From Paractinoplanes toevensis (GTDB taxonomy: Bacteria > Actinomycetota > Actinomycetes > Mycobacteriales > Micromonosporaceae): a DNA stretch of 64,000 nucleotides. The notes beneath the pieces were generated by a model. It ran no database searches. It saw only the letters and a list, made by a program, of their open reading frames with translations, and was not told the origin of the DNA. A program made the translations under genes and the position numbers. Positions 42,011 to 53,948 of this stretch are shown here, in pieces; position 1 is the first letter of the stretch; the number at the start of each line of letters is the position of its first letter. The stretch lies in NCBI RefSeq assembly GCF_018332695.1, contig NZ_BOQN01000156.1:1-64000 (forward strand). Reading direction: 5' to 3'.

Positions 42011-43306
42011 TCAGCTTGCCGTCACCGCGGCGGCGATCCCGGCGGCGATGCGGGCAACGTCTTCTTCGTCCGCCACGTACGGCGGCATCGTGTAGATCAG
42101 ATCCCGGAACGGCCGCAGCCAGACTCCGGCGTCGGCGGCCGCGGCGGTCGCCCTGGCCATCTCGACCGGATGATCGAGCTGAACCACCCCGATCGCGCCC
42201 AGGACCCGGACGTCGGCCACCCCCGGCGCCGCCCGCAGCGGTTCCAGGCCCTGTGCCAGTCCGTTTTCGATCACCCGAACGCGTGACCTCCAGTCGTGCT
42301 CCCGCAGCAACCCGAGCGAGGCGTTGGCGACCGCACAGGCGAGCGGGTTACCCATGAAGGTCGGCCCGTGCGCCAGCCCGCCCGCGTCCCCCGCCGAGAT
42401 CGCCGCCGCGACCGCCGAGGTGCAGAGCGCCGCCGCCAGGGTGAGATAGCCACCCGTCAGCGCCTTCCCCACACACATGATGTCCGGAGCGACCCCGGCG
42501 TGATCGGCCGCGAAGAACTCCCCCGTCCGCCCGAACCCGGTGGCAATTTCATCAAAGATCAGGAAGATGCCGTACGCCTCCGTGGCCCGCCGCAGGACCC
42601 GCAGGTACTCCGGATGATGGAACCGCATCCCCCCGGCCCCCTGCACGACCGGCTCGACGATCACCGCCGCCACGTCGTCGGCATGCCGGGCGATCAGGTC
42701 CTCGAGCGCCGCCGCATAGCCGGGGTCGAACTCGGCCGGCGGCACGTCCGCGAAAACCTGCACCGGCAGCACCCCGGTCCAGAGCGAGTGCATCCCGCCC
42801 TCGGGATCGCACACGGTCATCGGGTGGAACGTGTCCCCGTGATACCCACCGCGCCACGTGAGCAGCCGCCGCCGGCCCGGGTGGCCGAGGGCGAGCTGAG
42901 CCTGCAGCGCCATCTTGATCGCGACCTCGACCGACACCGAGCCGGAGTCACAGAGAAAGACGTGCTCCAGCCCGTCCGGCGCGAGATCAACCAGCGTCGT
43001 GGCTAGGTCGATGGCCGGCTGATGGGTGAGCCCACCGAACATGACGTGACTCATCCGCCCCGCCTGCTCGGCGAGGGCCGCGTCGAGCACCGGGTGCCGA
43101 TACCCGTGGATGGCCGCCCACCAGGACGACATCCCGTCGACGAGCTCCCGCCCGTCACCCAGCGTCAGCCGCACACCCTGAGCGCTCTCGACCAGGTAGG
43201 GATCGCTCCGGCCGGGCATCGGCCCATAGGGATGCCAGACATGCGCCCGATCAAGCGCAAGAAGCTCCCGCTCACTACGACTCAAGCCCCCACCCCAAAC
43301 CACCAC
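42011..43306 (-). CDS. bioA: adenosylmethionine-8-amino-7-oxononanoate aminotransferase
   Basis: BioA transfers an amino group from SAM to KAPA in biotin synthesis. The 431-residue fold-type I PLP enzyme has HVWHPYGPM near the start, GMSSWWAAIHGYRHP, the PLP-binding DEIATGFGRTGEFFA (Asp) and the catalytic Lys in MCVGKALTGGYLTL. bioB, bioF and bioD are not in this window. It sits between pyrD and pyrF, which are normally closer, so it looks like an insertion. It is followed closely by pyrF and could be co-transcribed with it. Confidence 0.94.
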   Translation of the reverse strand: MVVWGGGLSRSERELLALDRAHVWHPYGPMPGRSDPYLVESAQGVRLTLGDGRELVDGMSSWWAAIHGYRHPVLDAALAEQAGRMSHVMFGGLTHQPAIDLATTLVDLAPDGLEHVFLCDSGSVSVEVAIKMALQAQLALGHPGRRRLLTWRGGYHGDTFHPMTVCDPEGGMHSLWTGVLPVQVFADVPPAEFDPGYAAALEDLIARHADDVAAVIVEPVVQGAGGMRFHHPEYLRVLRRATEAYGIFLIFDEIATGFGRTGEFFAADHAGVAPDIMCVGKALTGGYLTLAAALCTSAVAAAISAGDAGGLAHGPTFMGNPLACAVANASLGLLREHDWRSRVRVIENGLAQGLEPLRAAPGVADVRVLGAIGVVQLDHPVEMARATAAAADAGVWLRPFRDLIYTMPPYVADEEDVARIAAGIAAAVTAS

Positions 43307-43410
43307 TCAATCCCAACCCAACGCCCGCAGCCCAGCGCCCGAGGCTCGCGCCCCAGGCCTCGCCGCCCAACCGCCCCGAAGTCCCGCAGCGCCGCAGCCG
43401 TGCATTGCCC

Positions 43411-43461
43411 GCGATCTTGTCGACTTCCGGCGAGCTCCGAACAGCAGCTCCACAAGATCGC
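43411..43461. repeat. 10-base inverted repeat with 31-base spacer
   Basis: GCGATCTTGT (43411-43420) and ACAAGATCGC (43452-43461) are exact reverse complements. The arms and the purine-poor spacer resemble small dispersed inverted repeats of actinobacterial genomes, which is inference. Confidence 0.55.
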
Positions 43462-43641
43462 GCGACGGGCGGACGCCGTCGAACCGGCGTGTGGCCGGGC
43501 GGGCGACGGGTCGAGCCGCGCCGGAAGCCGACTTCCCGGACCGCGAATCATGGAACGCCGCCCCGGACCGCAGACCATCGGCCGACGTCTGCGGCGGGTG
43601 GCCTCGGGGCTGCGGGCGTCTTCCCGCGTGTGACTGAGAGG

Positions 43642-43670
43642 CCTCGCTTGTAAGGCGAGTGCTCTCCCGG
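43642..43670 (-). other. tRNA-Val(TAC)-like fragment (D-arm end and anticodon arm)
   Basis: On the minus strand GGGAGAGC is followed by ACTCGCCTTACAAGCGAGG. This matches the end of the D-arm and the whole anticodon arm of actinobacterial tRNA-Val(TAC), with a CTTACAA loop. No acceptor stem, first D-stem strand or TTCGA T-loop is present on either side, so it is not a functional tRNA. Such partial copies can be attachment sites left by integrative elements. Confidence 0.5.
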
Positions 43671-43682
43671 TGAAACGCGATG

Positions 43683-43720
43683 ACCGGCCCGGCGGGCGAT
43701 TGGTTGCTCGCCGGGCCGGT
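43683..43720 (-). terminator. terminator after pyrD
   Basis: ACCGGCCCGGCGGGC and GCTCGCCGGGCCGGT pair along 15 bases with one mismatch around an 8-base loop. It begins 3 bases after the pyrD stop, so it marks the end of the pyrR-to-pyrD operon. Confidence 0.75.
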
Positions 43721-43722
43721 GT

Positions 43723-44756
43723 TCATCGGGTCTCTGCCTCCGCCCGCGCCCGGTGCGACGCGGCCGCTCGTGCCGCTCCCCGCACCAGCGCGGGCCCGTG
43801 GTAGATGAAACCGCTGTAGAGCTGCACCAGCGACGCCCCCGCGTCGAGCATCCGGGAAGCGTCGTCGGGGCTCATCACGCCGCCGACCCCGATGATCGGC
43901 AGCCGGCCGTCGGTCTCGGTGTGCACGAAGTGCACGACCTTGCGGGCTTTCTCGGTGAGCGGGCGCCCGGAGAGCCCGCCCGCCTCGGCCGCCCTGGGCT
44001 GGTCGGCCGGTGCCAGCCCTTCGCGGGCGAGGGTCGTGTTGGTGGCGATCACTCCGGCCGCGCCGTGGCTCAGGCACACCTCGAGGAGTTCGGCGATGGC
44101 CGGCTCGGTCAGGTCGGGGGCGATCTTCACGAGCACCGGGGTGTCTCCGGCCAGGGCGGTCAGCAGGTCGGCGACGGCCGATTTGTCCTGCAGGGTGCGC
44201 AGGCCGGGGGTGTTCGGCGAGGAGACGTTGACCGCGATGTAGTCGGCGTGGGGGTGCAGCAGCCGGTAGGACGTCAGGTAGTCCTCGACCGCCTCCTCCA
44301 GAGGGGTGACCTTGGACTTGCCCAACGAGATGCCGAGCGGGACACCGATCGGACCCAGCGCGGCGAGGCGCGCGGCGAGTGCCGCGGCCCCGGCGTTGTT
44401 GAAGCCCATCCGGTTGATGATCGCCTCGCTGTCGCGGAGCCGGAACAGCCGTGGCTTGTCGTTTCCCGGCTGCGCCTTCGCGGTCACCGTGCCGACCTCG
44501 ACGAACCCGAACCCGAGCGCTGGCCAGGCCGGCAGCGCGTGCCCGTTCTTGTCGACCCCGGCCGCGAGCCCGACGGCGTTCGGGAAGCGCACCCCGAACA
44601 CCTCGACCGGCGCGTCGGTGGCGTAGCGAGCGCGCAGCAGCGACCGGCTCCGCTCACCGAGCCGCCCCAGCCGATCGAGGGTGAACTCGTGCGCCTTCTC
44701 CGCGTCACCCCCGCCGATCCGGAAGAGAACCGGCCGAACCGCCCGCTCGAATGCGG

Positions 44757-44760
<4 letters not shown>
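43723..44760 (-). CDS. pyrD: quinone-dependent dihydroorotate dehydrogenase
   Basis: PyrD oxidises dihydroorotate to orotate and passes electrons to quinones at the membrane. The 345-residue class 2 enzyme has an N-terminal membrane-docking helix region (about 1-40), then AVGLAAGVDKNGHALPAWPA (FMN loop), YIAVNVSSPNTPGLRTLQ with the catalytic Ser, VLVKIAPDL and IIGVGGVMSPDDASRML. Its start overlaps the carB stop by 4 bases. It is last in the operon, before the hairpin. Confidence 0.96.
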
Positions 44761-48074
<3,314 letters not shown>

Positions 48075-48080
48075 GAGTGG

Positions 48081-49187
48081 TCAGCCCTTCTTTTCCACGA
48101 GCTCGACGAACCGGTCGAAGAGGTAGTCGGCGTCGTGCGGCCCGGCGGCGGCCTCGGGGTGGTACTGGACGGTGAAGGCGGGGACGTCGATCCCCCGCAG
48201 GCCTTCGACCACGTTGTCGTTGAGGCAGACGTGCGAGACCTCGACCCCGCCGAAGTCGGTGTCGATCACGCTGTTGAGCGGTGCGTCGACCGCGAAGCCA
48301 TGGTTGTGCGAGGTCACCTCGACCTTGCCGGTGGTCTTGTCGAGCACCGGCTGGTTGATGCCGCGGTGGCCGTAGCCGAGCTTGTAGGTGCCGAAGCCCA
48401 GCGCCCGCCCCAAGATCTGGCTGCCGAAGCAAATTCCGAAGAGAGGCGTACACTGCCGCATCACCTCACGGGCCAGCGCGACCGGCCCGTCCGCGGTCGC
48501 CGGGTCACCGGGCCCGGGCGAGAAGAACACGGCGTCGGGGCTGACCGCGAGCAGTTCCTCGATCGAGGACGAGGCCGGGAAGATGTGCGTGGTGACGCCG
48601 CGAGCCGCGAGCCGGCGGGCGACGTTGCGCTTGATACCGAGGTCGAGCGCCGCGACCGTGTACCGGTGCTCGCCGACCGCGTCGACGGTGTAGAGCGAGG
48701 GCGTCGAGACCTCGGCCGACAGGTCCGCGCCGATCATCTGCGGCGCGCCGACAACCCGCGAAAGCAGCGAGGCCGGGTCGAGATCCACGCTGGACACCCC
48801 GACCCGCATGGCCCCGCGTGAGCGGAGATGACGAGTCAGCGCTCGGGTATCGATCCCGCTGATCCCGACGACACCCTCGGCGGCAAGGCGATCTTCCAGA
48901 GAACCGGTCGAGCGCCAGTTCGACGGCCGCCGTGCGGGATCCCGCACGACATATCCGGCAACCCAGATTTTGCCCGATTCGTCATCCTCGGAGTTGACGC
49001 CGGTGTTGCCGATCATCGGCGCCGTCTGCACAACAACCTGCCGGTGATACGACGGATCGGTCAAAGTCTCCTGATAACCGGTCATCCCGGTGGTGAACAC
49101 GGCTTCGCCGAAGGTCTCCCCCACGGCCCCATAAGCCGAACCATGGAAAACACGACCGTCCTCGAGTACGAGGATCGCTTTCGTCAT
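48081..49187 (-). CDS. carA: carbamoyl-phosphate synthase small subunit
   Basis: CarA hydrolyses glutamine for CarB. The 368-residue protein has the N-terminal CPS-small domain (about 1-150: AILVLEDGRVFHGSAYGA, GMTGYQETLTDPSY) and the class I glutamine amidotransferase (about 180-365). The nucleophile Cys is in LFGICFGSQILG, and the His and Glu of the triad are in VQYHPEAAAGPHD. The ATG overlaps the pyrC stop region. carA and carB are separated by 6 bases. Confidence 0.97.
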   Translation of the reverse strand: MTKAILVLEDGRVFHGSAYGAVGETFGEAVFTTGMTGYQETLTDPSYHRQVVVQTAPMIGNTGVNSEDDESGKIWVAGYVVRDPARRPSNWRSTGSLEDRLAAEGVVGISGIDTRALTRHLRSRGAMRVGVSSVDLDPASLLSRVVGAPQMIGADLSAEVSTPSLYTVDAVGEHRYTVAALDLGIKRNVARRLAARGVTTHIFPASSSIEELLAVSPDAVFFSPGPGDPATADGPVALAREVMRQCTPLFGICFGSQILGRALGFGTYKLGYGHRGINQPVLDKTTGKVEVTSHNHGFAVDAPLNSVIDTDFGGVEVSHVCLNDNVVEGLRGIDVPAFTVQYHPEAAAGPHDADYLFDRFVELVEKKG

Positions 49188-50452
49188 TACTTCACAGCCT
49201 TCCCGTCGAGGACCGTCGGCTCTCCCCGGAGGAAGGTCGCCACGATGCGACCCGGCAGGGTGGTGCCCGAGTACGGCGTATTGCGGCTGCGGCTCGCCAG
49301 CTCGGCCGGGTCGACGACCCGCCGGGCGGACGGGTCCACCAGCGTGAGGTTGGCCGGCGAGCCGACCGCGAGGTCGGTGCCGTGCCCGTCGAGGCCCGCG
49401 ATCCGGGCCGGGGTGCGCGACATCCGGTCGGCGATCAGATCCCACCGCTCACCGAGGACGCTCAGCACGATCGAGAGCGCGGTCTCCAGCCCGAGCATGC
49501 CGGGCCGGGCGTACGCCCACTCGCATTCCTTGTCCTCCACGGCGTGCGGCGCGTGGTCGGTGGCGACGACGTCGATGACCCCGTCGACCAGGGCCTGGCG
49601 CAGCGCGGCGACGTCGGACGCCGTACGCAATGGGGGGTTGACCTTGTAGACCGGGTCGTAGGAGGCGGCCAACTCGTCGGTCAGCAGCAGGTGGTGCGGC
49701 GTGACCTCGGCGGTCACCCGTACCCCCCGGGCCTTGGCCTGTCGCAGCACCTCGACCGACCCGGCGGTGGAGACGTGGCAGACGTGCAGGCGGCTGCCGA
49801 CGTGCTCGGCCAGGAGCACGTCGCGGGCGATGATCGCCTCTTCGGCCACCGCGGGCCAGCCGGTGAGGCCGAGCCGCGTGCTGACCTCGCCCTCGTGCAT
49901 CTGCGCGCCCTCGGTGAGCCGGGGCTCCTCGGCGTGCTGCGCGATGATGCCGTCGAACGCCTTCACATATTCCAGGGCGCGCCGCATCAGGCGCGGGTCG
50001 GCGACGCAGAAGCCGTCGTCGGAGAAGATGCGCACGCCGGCCGCCGAGGTGGCCATCGCGCCGAGCTCGGCGAGCTGCTTGCCGGCCAGCCCGACGGTGA
50101 CCGCCCCGATCGGCTGCACGTCGACCAGGCCGGCCTCCCGGCCGAGCCGCCAGACCTGCTCGACCACGCCGGCGGTGTCGGCGACCGGCGAGGTGTTGGC
50201 CATCGCGAAGACCGCCGTGTAGCCGCCCAGCGCGGCGGCCCGGGAGCCGGTCTCGACGGTCTCGGCGTCTTCCCGGCCGGGCTCGCGCAGGTGGGTGTGC
50301 AGGTCGACGAGCCCGGGCAGGGCAACGAGGCCGGAGCCGTCGACGACATCCTCGGTGCCATCCGCAGCCGCGACGACAAACCCGTCACGAATTACCAAAT
50401 CGGACGCAGAGGCTCCGAGAACGGAGACGCCCTGGATCAAAAACCCGGTCAC
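49187..50452 (-). CDS. pyrC: dihydroorotase
   Basis: PyrC cyclises carbamoyl aspartate. The 421-residue zinc hydrolase shows the metal motif LVDLHTHLREPG (about residues 47-58), the second His set in HVCHVSTAGS and catalytic VATDHAPHAVEDKECEW (about 295-311). It belongs to the longer type I family that pairs with PyrB. The start GTG overlaps the pyrB stop by 4 bases. Confidence 0.95.
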   Translation of the reverse strand: MTGFLIQGVSVLGASASDLVIRDGFVVAAADGTEDVVDGSGLVALPGLVDLHTHLREPGREDAETVETGSRAAALGGYTAVFAMANTSPVADTAGVVEQVWRLGREAGLVDVQPIGAVTVGLAGKQLAELGAMATSAAGVRIFSDDGFCVADPRLMRRALEYVKAFDGIIAQHAEEPRLTEGAQMHEGEVSTRLGLTGWPAVAEEAIIARDVLLAEHVGSRLHVCHVSTAGSVEVLRQAKARGVRVTAEVTPHHLLLTDELAASYDPVYKVNPPLRTASDVAALRQALVDGVIDVVATDHAPHAVEDKECEWAYARPGMLGLETALSIVLSVLGERWDLIADRMSRTPARIAGLDGHGTDLAVGSPANLTLVDPSARRVVDPAELASRSRNTPYSGTTLPGRIVATFLRGEPTVLDGKAVK

Positions 50453-51372
50453 GCTTTGCCCCCAAGCAGCAGATAGAGAACCGCCATCCGGGCGGAAACC
50501 CCGTTGGCGACCTGTTCGACGATCGTGGAGCGGGACGAGTCGGCCACCTCGGGCGTGATCTCCATCCCGCGGTTCATCGGCCCCGGGTGCATGACGATCG
50601 CGTGCTCGGGCAGCTTGCGCATGCGCGCGAGGTCGAGACCGTAGCGCCGGCTGTACTCCCGGGCGGAGGGGAAGTACGAGTCCTGCATGCGCTCGGTCTG
50701 CACTCGCAGCATCATCACGACGTCCATGTCGGGCAGAACGCTATCGAGGTCGTACGACACTTTTGTGGCCGGCGAGAGCGCCGCCGCGATGTCCCGCGGC
50801 ACCAGCGTCGGCGGCCCGACCAGGGTGACGTGCGCGCCCAGCGTGGTCAGCAGCAGCACATTGGAGCGGGCGACCCGGCTGTGCAGGACATCGCCGACGA
50901 TCGCCACCCGGAGGCCGGCGAGCCGGCCGAGCCGCGAGCGCATCGTAAAGGCGTCCAGCAGCGCCTGGGTCGGGTGCTCGTGCGTGCCGTCACCCGCGTT
51001 GATCACCGAGCCGTCGACCCACGAGGCGAGCCGGTGCGGCGCCCCCGAGGCCGAGTGCCGGATGACGACCGCGTCGGCGCCCATTGCCTGCAATGTGAGA
51101 GCGGTGTCCTTCAGGCTCTCACCCTTCGAGACGCTGGAGCCTTTGGCCGAAAAATTGATGACATCCGCGGAGAGACGCTTGGCGGCGGCTTCGAACGAGA
51201 TCCGGGTACGGGTGGAGTCCTCGTAGAAAAGGTTGACCACCGTGCGGCCCCGGAGGGTCGGCAGCTTCTTGACCTCACGGCCGGCCAGCGCGGCCATCTC
51301 CCCCGCGGTGTCCAGGATCAGGGTGGCGGTGGCCAGGTCCAGATCGGCGGCCGACCGAAGATGCTTGATCAT
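50449..51372 (-). CDS. pyrB: aspartate carbamoyltransferase
   Basis: PyrB joins carbamoyl phosphate and aspartate, the committed pyrimidine step. The 307-residue protein has the carbamoyl-phosphate loop FYEDSTRTRISFEAAAK (about 49-65), the GTHEHPTQALLDAFTM segment (about 128-143) and AIVGDVLHSRVARSN. There is no regulatory pyrI, so control comes through PyrR. It starts within the pyrR end (ATGA overlap). Confidence 0.96.
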   Translation of the reverse strand: MIKHLRSAADLDLATATLILDTAGEMAALAGREVKKLPTLRGRTVVNLFYEDSTRTRISFEAAAKRLSADVINFSAKGSSVSKGESLKDTALTLQAMGADAVVIRHSASGAPHRLASWVDGSVINAGDGTHEHPTQALLDAFTMRSRLGRLAGLRVAIVGDVLHSRVARSNVLLLTTLGAHVTLVGPPTLVPRDIAAALSPATKVSYDLDSVLPDMDVVMMLRVQTERMQDSYFPSAREYSRRYGLDLARMRKLPEHAIVMHPGPMNRGMEITPEVADSSRSTIVEQVANGVSARMAVLYLLLGGKA

Positions 51373-51929
51373 TTGTCGCTCCCGGTCAGCTTGACCTCGT
51401 CCAGCCCGTCGATCTCGAGCAGCGACACCCGCACGCTCTCGGAGACCGCGGTCGGAATGTTCTTGCCGACGTAGTCGGCCCGGATCGGCAACTGCCGGTG
51501 ACCGCGGTCGACCAGAACGGCGAGCTGCACCGACGAGGGGCGGCCGACGTCGTTGAGCGCGTCGAGCGCGGCCCGCACCGTACGGCCGGAAAACAGCACG
51601 TCATCGACCAGAATGACCCGCCGTCCGTCGATGCCGCCGCCGGGCAGCTCGGTCTTGCCGAGCGCCCGCGTGGCGTGCAGCCGGAGGTCGTCGCGGTAGA
51701 GGGTGATGTCGAGCGACCCGACCGGAACGTCGATGTCCTCGAAGGCGTGGATGCGCGCCGCCAGGCGCTGGGCGAGCGGCACTCCGCGGGTCGGGATCCC
51801 GAGCAGCACGGTGCCGGTGGCGCCGGACGTCTTCTCGAGAATCTGATGGGCGATGCGGTCGACGACCCGATGCAGGTCGGACTCACCCAAAATGATCTTG
51901 CTGGTGGTGTCGGCACGCGGCGATGCCAC
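51369..51929 (-). CDS. pyrR: PyrR bifunctional regulator / uracil phosphoribosyltransferase
   Basis: PyrR binds pyr mRNA in response to UMP and also has uracil phosphoribosyltransferase activity. The 186-residue protein has the PRTase loop RRVILVDDVLFSGRTVRAAL (about 97-116) and GIPTRGVPLAQRLA. The GTG at 51929 is used because AGGAGGT precedes it at the right distance; an earlier in-frame ATG would place the start inside the leader hairpin. It heads the operon pyrR-pyrB-pyrC-carA-carB-pyrD. Confidence 0.94.
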   Translation of the reverse strand: MASPRADTTSKIILGESDLHRVVDRIAHQILEKTSGATGTVLLGIPTRGVPLAQRLAARIHAFEDIDVPVGSLDITLYRDDLRLHATRALGKTELPGGGIDGRRVILVDDVLFSGRTVRAALDALNDVGRPSSVQLAVLVDRGHRQLPIRADYVGKNIPTAVSESVRVSLLEIDGLDEVKLTGSDK

Positions 51930-51943
51930 GGCGGACCTCCTTC

Positions 51944-51961
51944 CCCGCCTCACGGGACGGG
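51944..51961 (-). promoter_or_regulatory. PyrR-binding RNA hairpin next to the pyrR ribosome site
   Basis: On the minus strand CCCG and CGGG close a loop UCCCGUGAGG. This loop matches the core of the PyrR anti-antiterminator consensus (UCCNGNGAGG), with CCCG/CGGG taking the place of the stem. It ends 3 bases before the AGGAGGT ribosome binding site, so PyrR binding should block initiation. Confidence 0.75.
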
Positions 51962-52127
51962 TCGTTAAAGGACGTCGACGGGAACCCCGAAAGAAGGCTT
52001 CCCGATGGCTGACGCTACGTTACCAGTGGACGCGGCGTTGACCATGGTGACGTGCCCGACCCCCGGTGCCACCCGGACGAATCCGGCAGATCCCCCGAGG
52101 GCCGCGCGACTCATCGGTAACCAACAC

Positions 52128-52156
52128 TTGACCGGCGGTCGCACACTGCGTACCGT
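52128..52156 (+). promoter_or_regulatory. possible sigma-70-type promoter of bldD
   Basis: TTGACC and TACCGT are spaced by 17 bases, 64 bases before the bldD ATG. The -10 is weak, and BldD is known to act on its own promoter in Streptomyces. The assignment is by consensus alone. Confidence 0.4.
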
Positions 52157-52220
52157 CACGCTGCGTAGCGATCGCGGAGGAAGAACCCTCCGGGCCAGCA
52201 CAGTACTGGGAGTGTTCCGA

Positions 52221-52709
52221 ATGCCGTCTGAGTACGCCAAGTCGTTGGGCGCCCGCCTGCGCTCCATCCGGCAGCAGCAGGGCCTGAGCCTGCAGGGTGT
52301 CGAAGAGAAGTCGAACGGCCGCTGGAAGGCCGTAGTGGTGGGCTCGTACGAGCGCGGCGACCGCGCGGTCACCGTGTCGCGCCTCGCCGAGCTGGCCGAC
52401 TTCTACCGCGTGCCCGTCTCGGAACTGCTGCCCGACGGCAGCGGTGTCCGCCTCGAGGCCACCAACAAAATCGTGCTTGACCTGGAAAAACTGTACGACA
52501 CCACGGGCGAGGACCTCGCCTACGTCGCACGGTACGCCCGGGCCATCCAGCAGCAGCGCGGCGACTACAACGGCCGCGTCCTCTCCATCCGCGCCGACGA
52601 CCTGCGCGCGCTCGCCATCGTCTACGACATCTCCCCCTCGGGCTTGATCGAGCGCCTGACCGAGCAGGGTGTCCTGGTAGCCGACCCCCGCGCGTTCTTC
52701 GCCAGCTGA
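52221..52709 (+). CDS. bldD: BldD developmental regulator, cyclic-di-GMP effector
   Basis: BldD represses sporulation genes when bound by tetrameric cyclic di-GMP. The 162-residue protein has the N-terminal helix-turn-helix (about 5-75: SLGARLRSIRQQQGLSLQGV) and the C-terminal binding domain with RGDYNGRVLSIRADD at residues 113-127. That segment is exactly the RxD-x8-RxxD signature. The ATG at 52221 gives the family length; the longer open frame upstream lacks conservation. It is on the plus strand, divergent from pyrR, with a strong terminator behind it. Confidence 0.96.
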   Translation: MPSEYAKSLGARLRSIRQQQGLSLQGVEEKSNGRWKAVVVGSYERGDRAVTVSRLAELADFYRVPVSELLPDGSGVRLEATNKIVLDLEKLYDTTGEDLAYVARYARAIQQQRGDYNGRVLSIRADDLRALAIVYDISPSGLIERLTEQGVLVADPRAFFAS

Positions 52710-52773
52710 CCCCACGGCTGAAGCACCACCCCCTTCCCATCCCCCAGCGCCGCCAGGCGCCCTGACATCGCCG

Positions 52774-52803
52774 AGGCCCGCGGTAATCCCGCGGGCCTTT
52801 CGC
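52774..52803 (+). terminator. terminator after bldD
   Basis: AGGCCCGCGG and CCGCGGGCCT form a perfect 10-base stem around a 5-base loop, followed by TTTCG. It is 64 bases after the bldD stop. Confidence 0.8.
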
Positions 52804-52967
52804 GTCGCCCGGAACCGGTCGCAGCGCGGCGGTGGAAGCATGCCGCACGATCGATGTCACCGACCGTGCGGACCGCCCCTGCACGTCCAACAGCAACGCC
52901 CGTTTTCGCACATCGAGTGAACGCGAAAACTCAATTCACGCCGCCCGGGTCGAGGCCGATTCCACCC

Positions 52968-53258
52968 TCAGTGATGGTGAAACGTGTTGTGTTCCCCGAT
53001 GCCGACCGACGTGGCGTTCAGCGTCCCGATGGAGACTCCCGGCCCCGACTGCGGAGAGTTCCGCACGGTGCTGGTGTCCCGGGTGACGTCCTCGTCCGGC
53101 ACGAAGATCCAGGCCCGGTGTTCGAAGCCGAGGCCCTCGTGGATCGCCACCCGCAGCCGGATCCGATGGTCGGCGCCGCGGTAGCGGTTCACGTCGGCGA
53201 GCAGCCGATCGAGCACCGGCGCCAGCTCCCCGACCACGAGCTGCTGCGCAATGCGGTA
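52968..53258 (-). pseudogene. nucleotide-cyclase-like protein, internal deletion
   Basis: The minus strand frame encodes AQQLVVGELAPVLDRLLADV, then RIRLRVAIHEGLGF. The next sequence is WIFVPDEDV followed by SGPGVSIGTLNATSVGIGEH and a short His tail. These pieces resemble the middle and the end of an actinobacterial family with a cyclase-like domain, but the expected block of roughly 80 residues between RVAIHEG and WIFVP is missing. The N-terminal domain is also absent. The frame runs on to 53456 with sequence that does not look conserved. I judge it a decayed gene. Confidence 0.4.
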
Positions 53259-53512
53259 CGCGGTGGATCGTGGCGGCTTCCGCGGATGGTCTTCCGCGCG
53301 GTCCCGCGGACCTGCACGGAAATCGGGCTCGCGGCGAGCCGACTCCGGAAGCGGCGGCTGGTGGAGCGCACCGTCCGGCGCGGGCGCCCGTTCGATTTCG
53401 GCGCCAACATCACCCTGCGCGAAGGCATATCGACCGTCGATGTCGAGGAACTCCACTACAACGCGGTCATAACCGGGCGGCCGGGATCGGCGTGATCCCG
53501 GCCGATCGCGCC

Positions 53513-53947
53513 TTAACGCGAGGCGAACTCGGCGATGCGGCCGAGGATGCCGTTGAGGAAGCGCGGGCTGTCGTCCGTCGACATCTGCTTGGCCAACTCG
53601 ACCGCCTCGGTGATCGCGACCGGGTCGTCGATCTCCGGAACGTAGAGCAGCTCGTAGACCGCGATGCGGGCCAGGTTGCGGTCGACGACCGGCATGCGGT
53701 CGAGCGTCCAGCCCTCGGCGTAGCTGGCCAGCAGCTCGTCGATGCGGTCCAGGTTTTTCGCCACGCCCTCGACCAGCAGGACCGCGTAGTCCATGTGGTC
53801 GGGGCGGGGCTTCTCGATCCGCTCGAGGTAGGTGCGCAACACCTCGCTGGGGGGAAGGTCCCGCAGGTCGGCCTCGTAGAGCACGTCCAGAGCCCGCTTA
53901 CGTGCCTTGCGGCGGGCGGGCATCTGGGTCTTGGGGGCCTCCGCCAT
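53513..53947 (-). CDS. nusB: transcription antitermination protein NusB
   Basis: NusB binds boxA RNA with NusE in rRNA antitermination. The 144-residue all-helical protein shows RRKARKRALDVLYEADLRDL (about 11-30), DYAVLLVEGVAKNLDRIDEL and the C-terminal VYELLYVPEIDDPVAITEAV with ELAKQMSTDDSPRFLNGIL. It begins 1 base before the efp stop, in the conserved efp-nusB pair. Confidence 0.95.
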   Translation of the reverse strand: MAEAPKTQMPARRKARKRALDVLYEADLRDLPPSEVLRTYLERIEKPRPDHMDYAVLLVEGVAKNLDRIDELLASYAEGWTLDRMPVVDRNLARIAVYELLYVPEIDDPVAITEAVELAKQMSTDDSPRFLNGILGRIAEFASR

Positions 53948-53948
53948 A

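Larger units (their letters stand above)
43307..43722. other. intergenic region upstream of bioA
   Basis: No gene is supported in these 416 bases. An open minus-strand frame of 98 codons (43282-43578) is Arg/Ala/Gly-rich with no recognisable domain and is rejected. The stretch holds an inverted repeat at 43411-43461, a tRNA-Val-like fragment at 43642-43670 and the pyrD terminator at 43683-43720. Confidence 0.5.

Noticed and set aside
43282..43578. 98-codon minus-strand frame upstream of bioA
   Set aside because: Low-complexity Arg/Ala/Gly composition and no recognisable start or domain.
43642..43670. functional tRNA-Val gene
   Set aside because: Only the anticodon arm and part of the D-arm are present; the acceptor stem and T-arm are missing.
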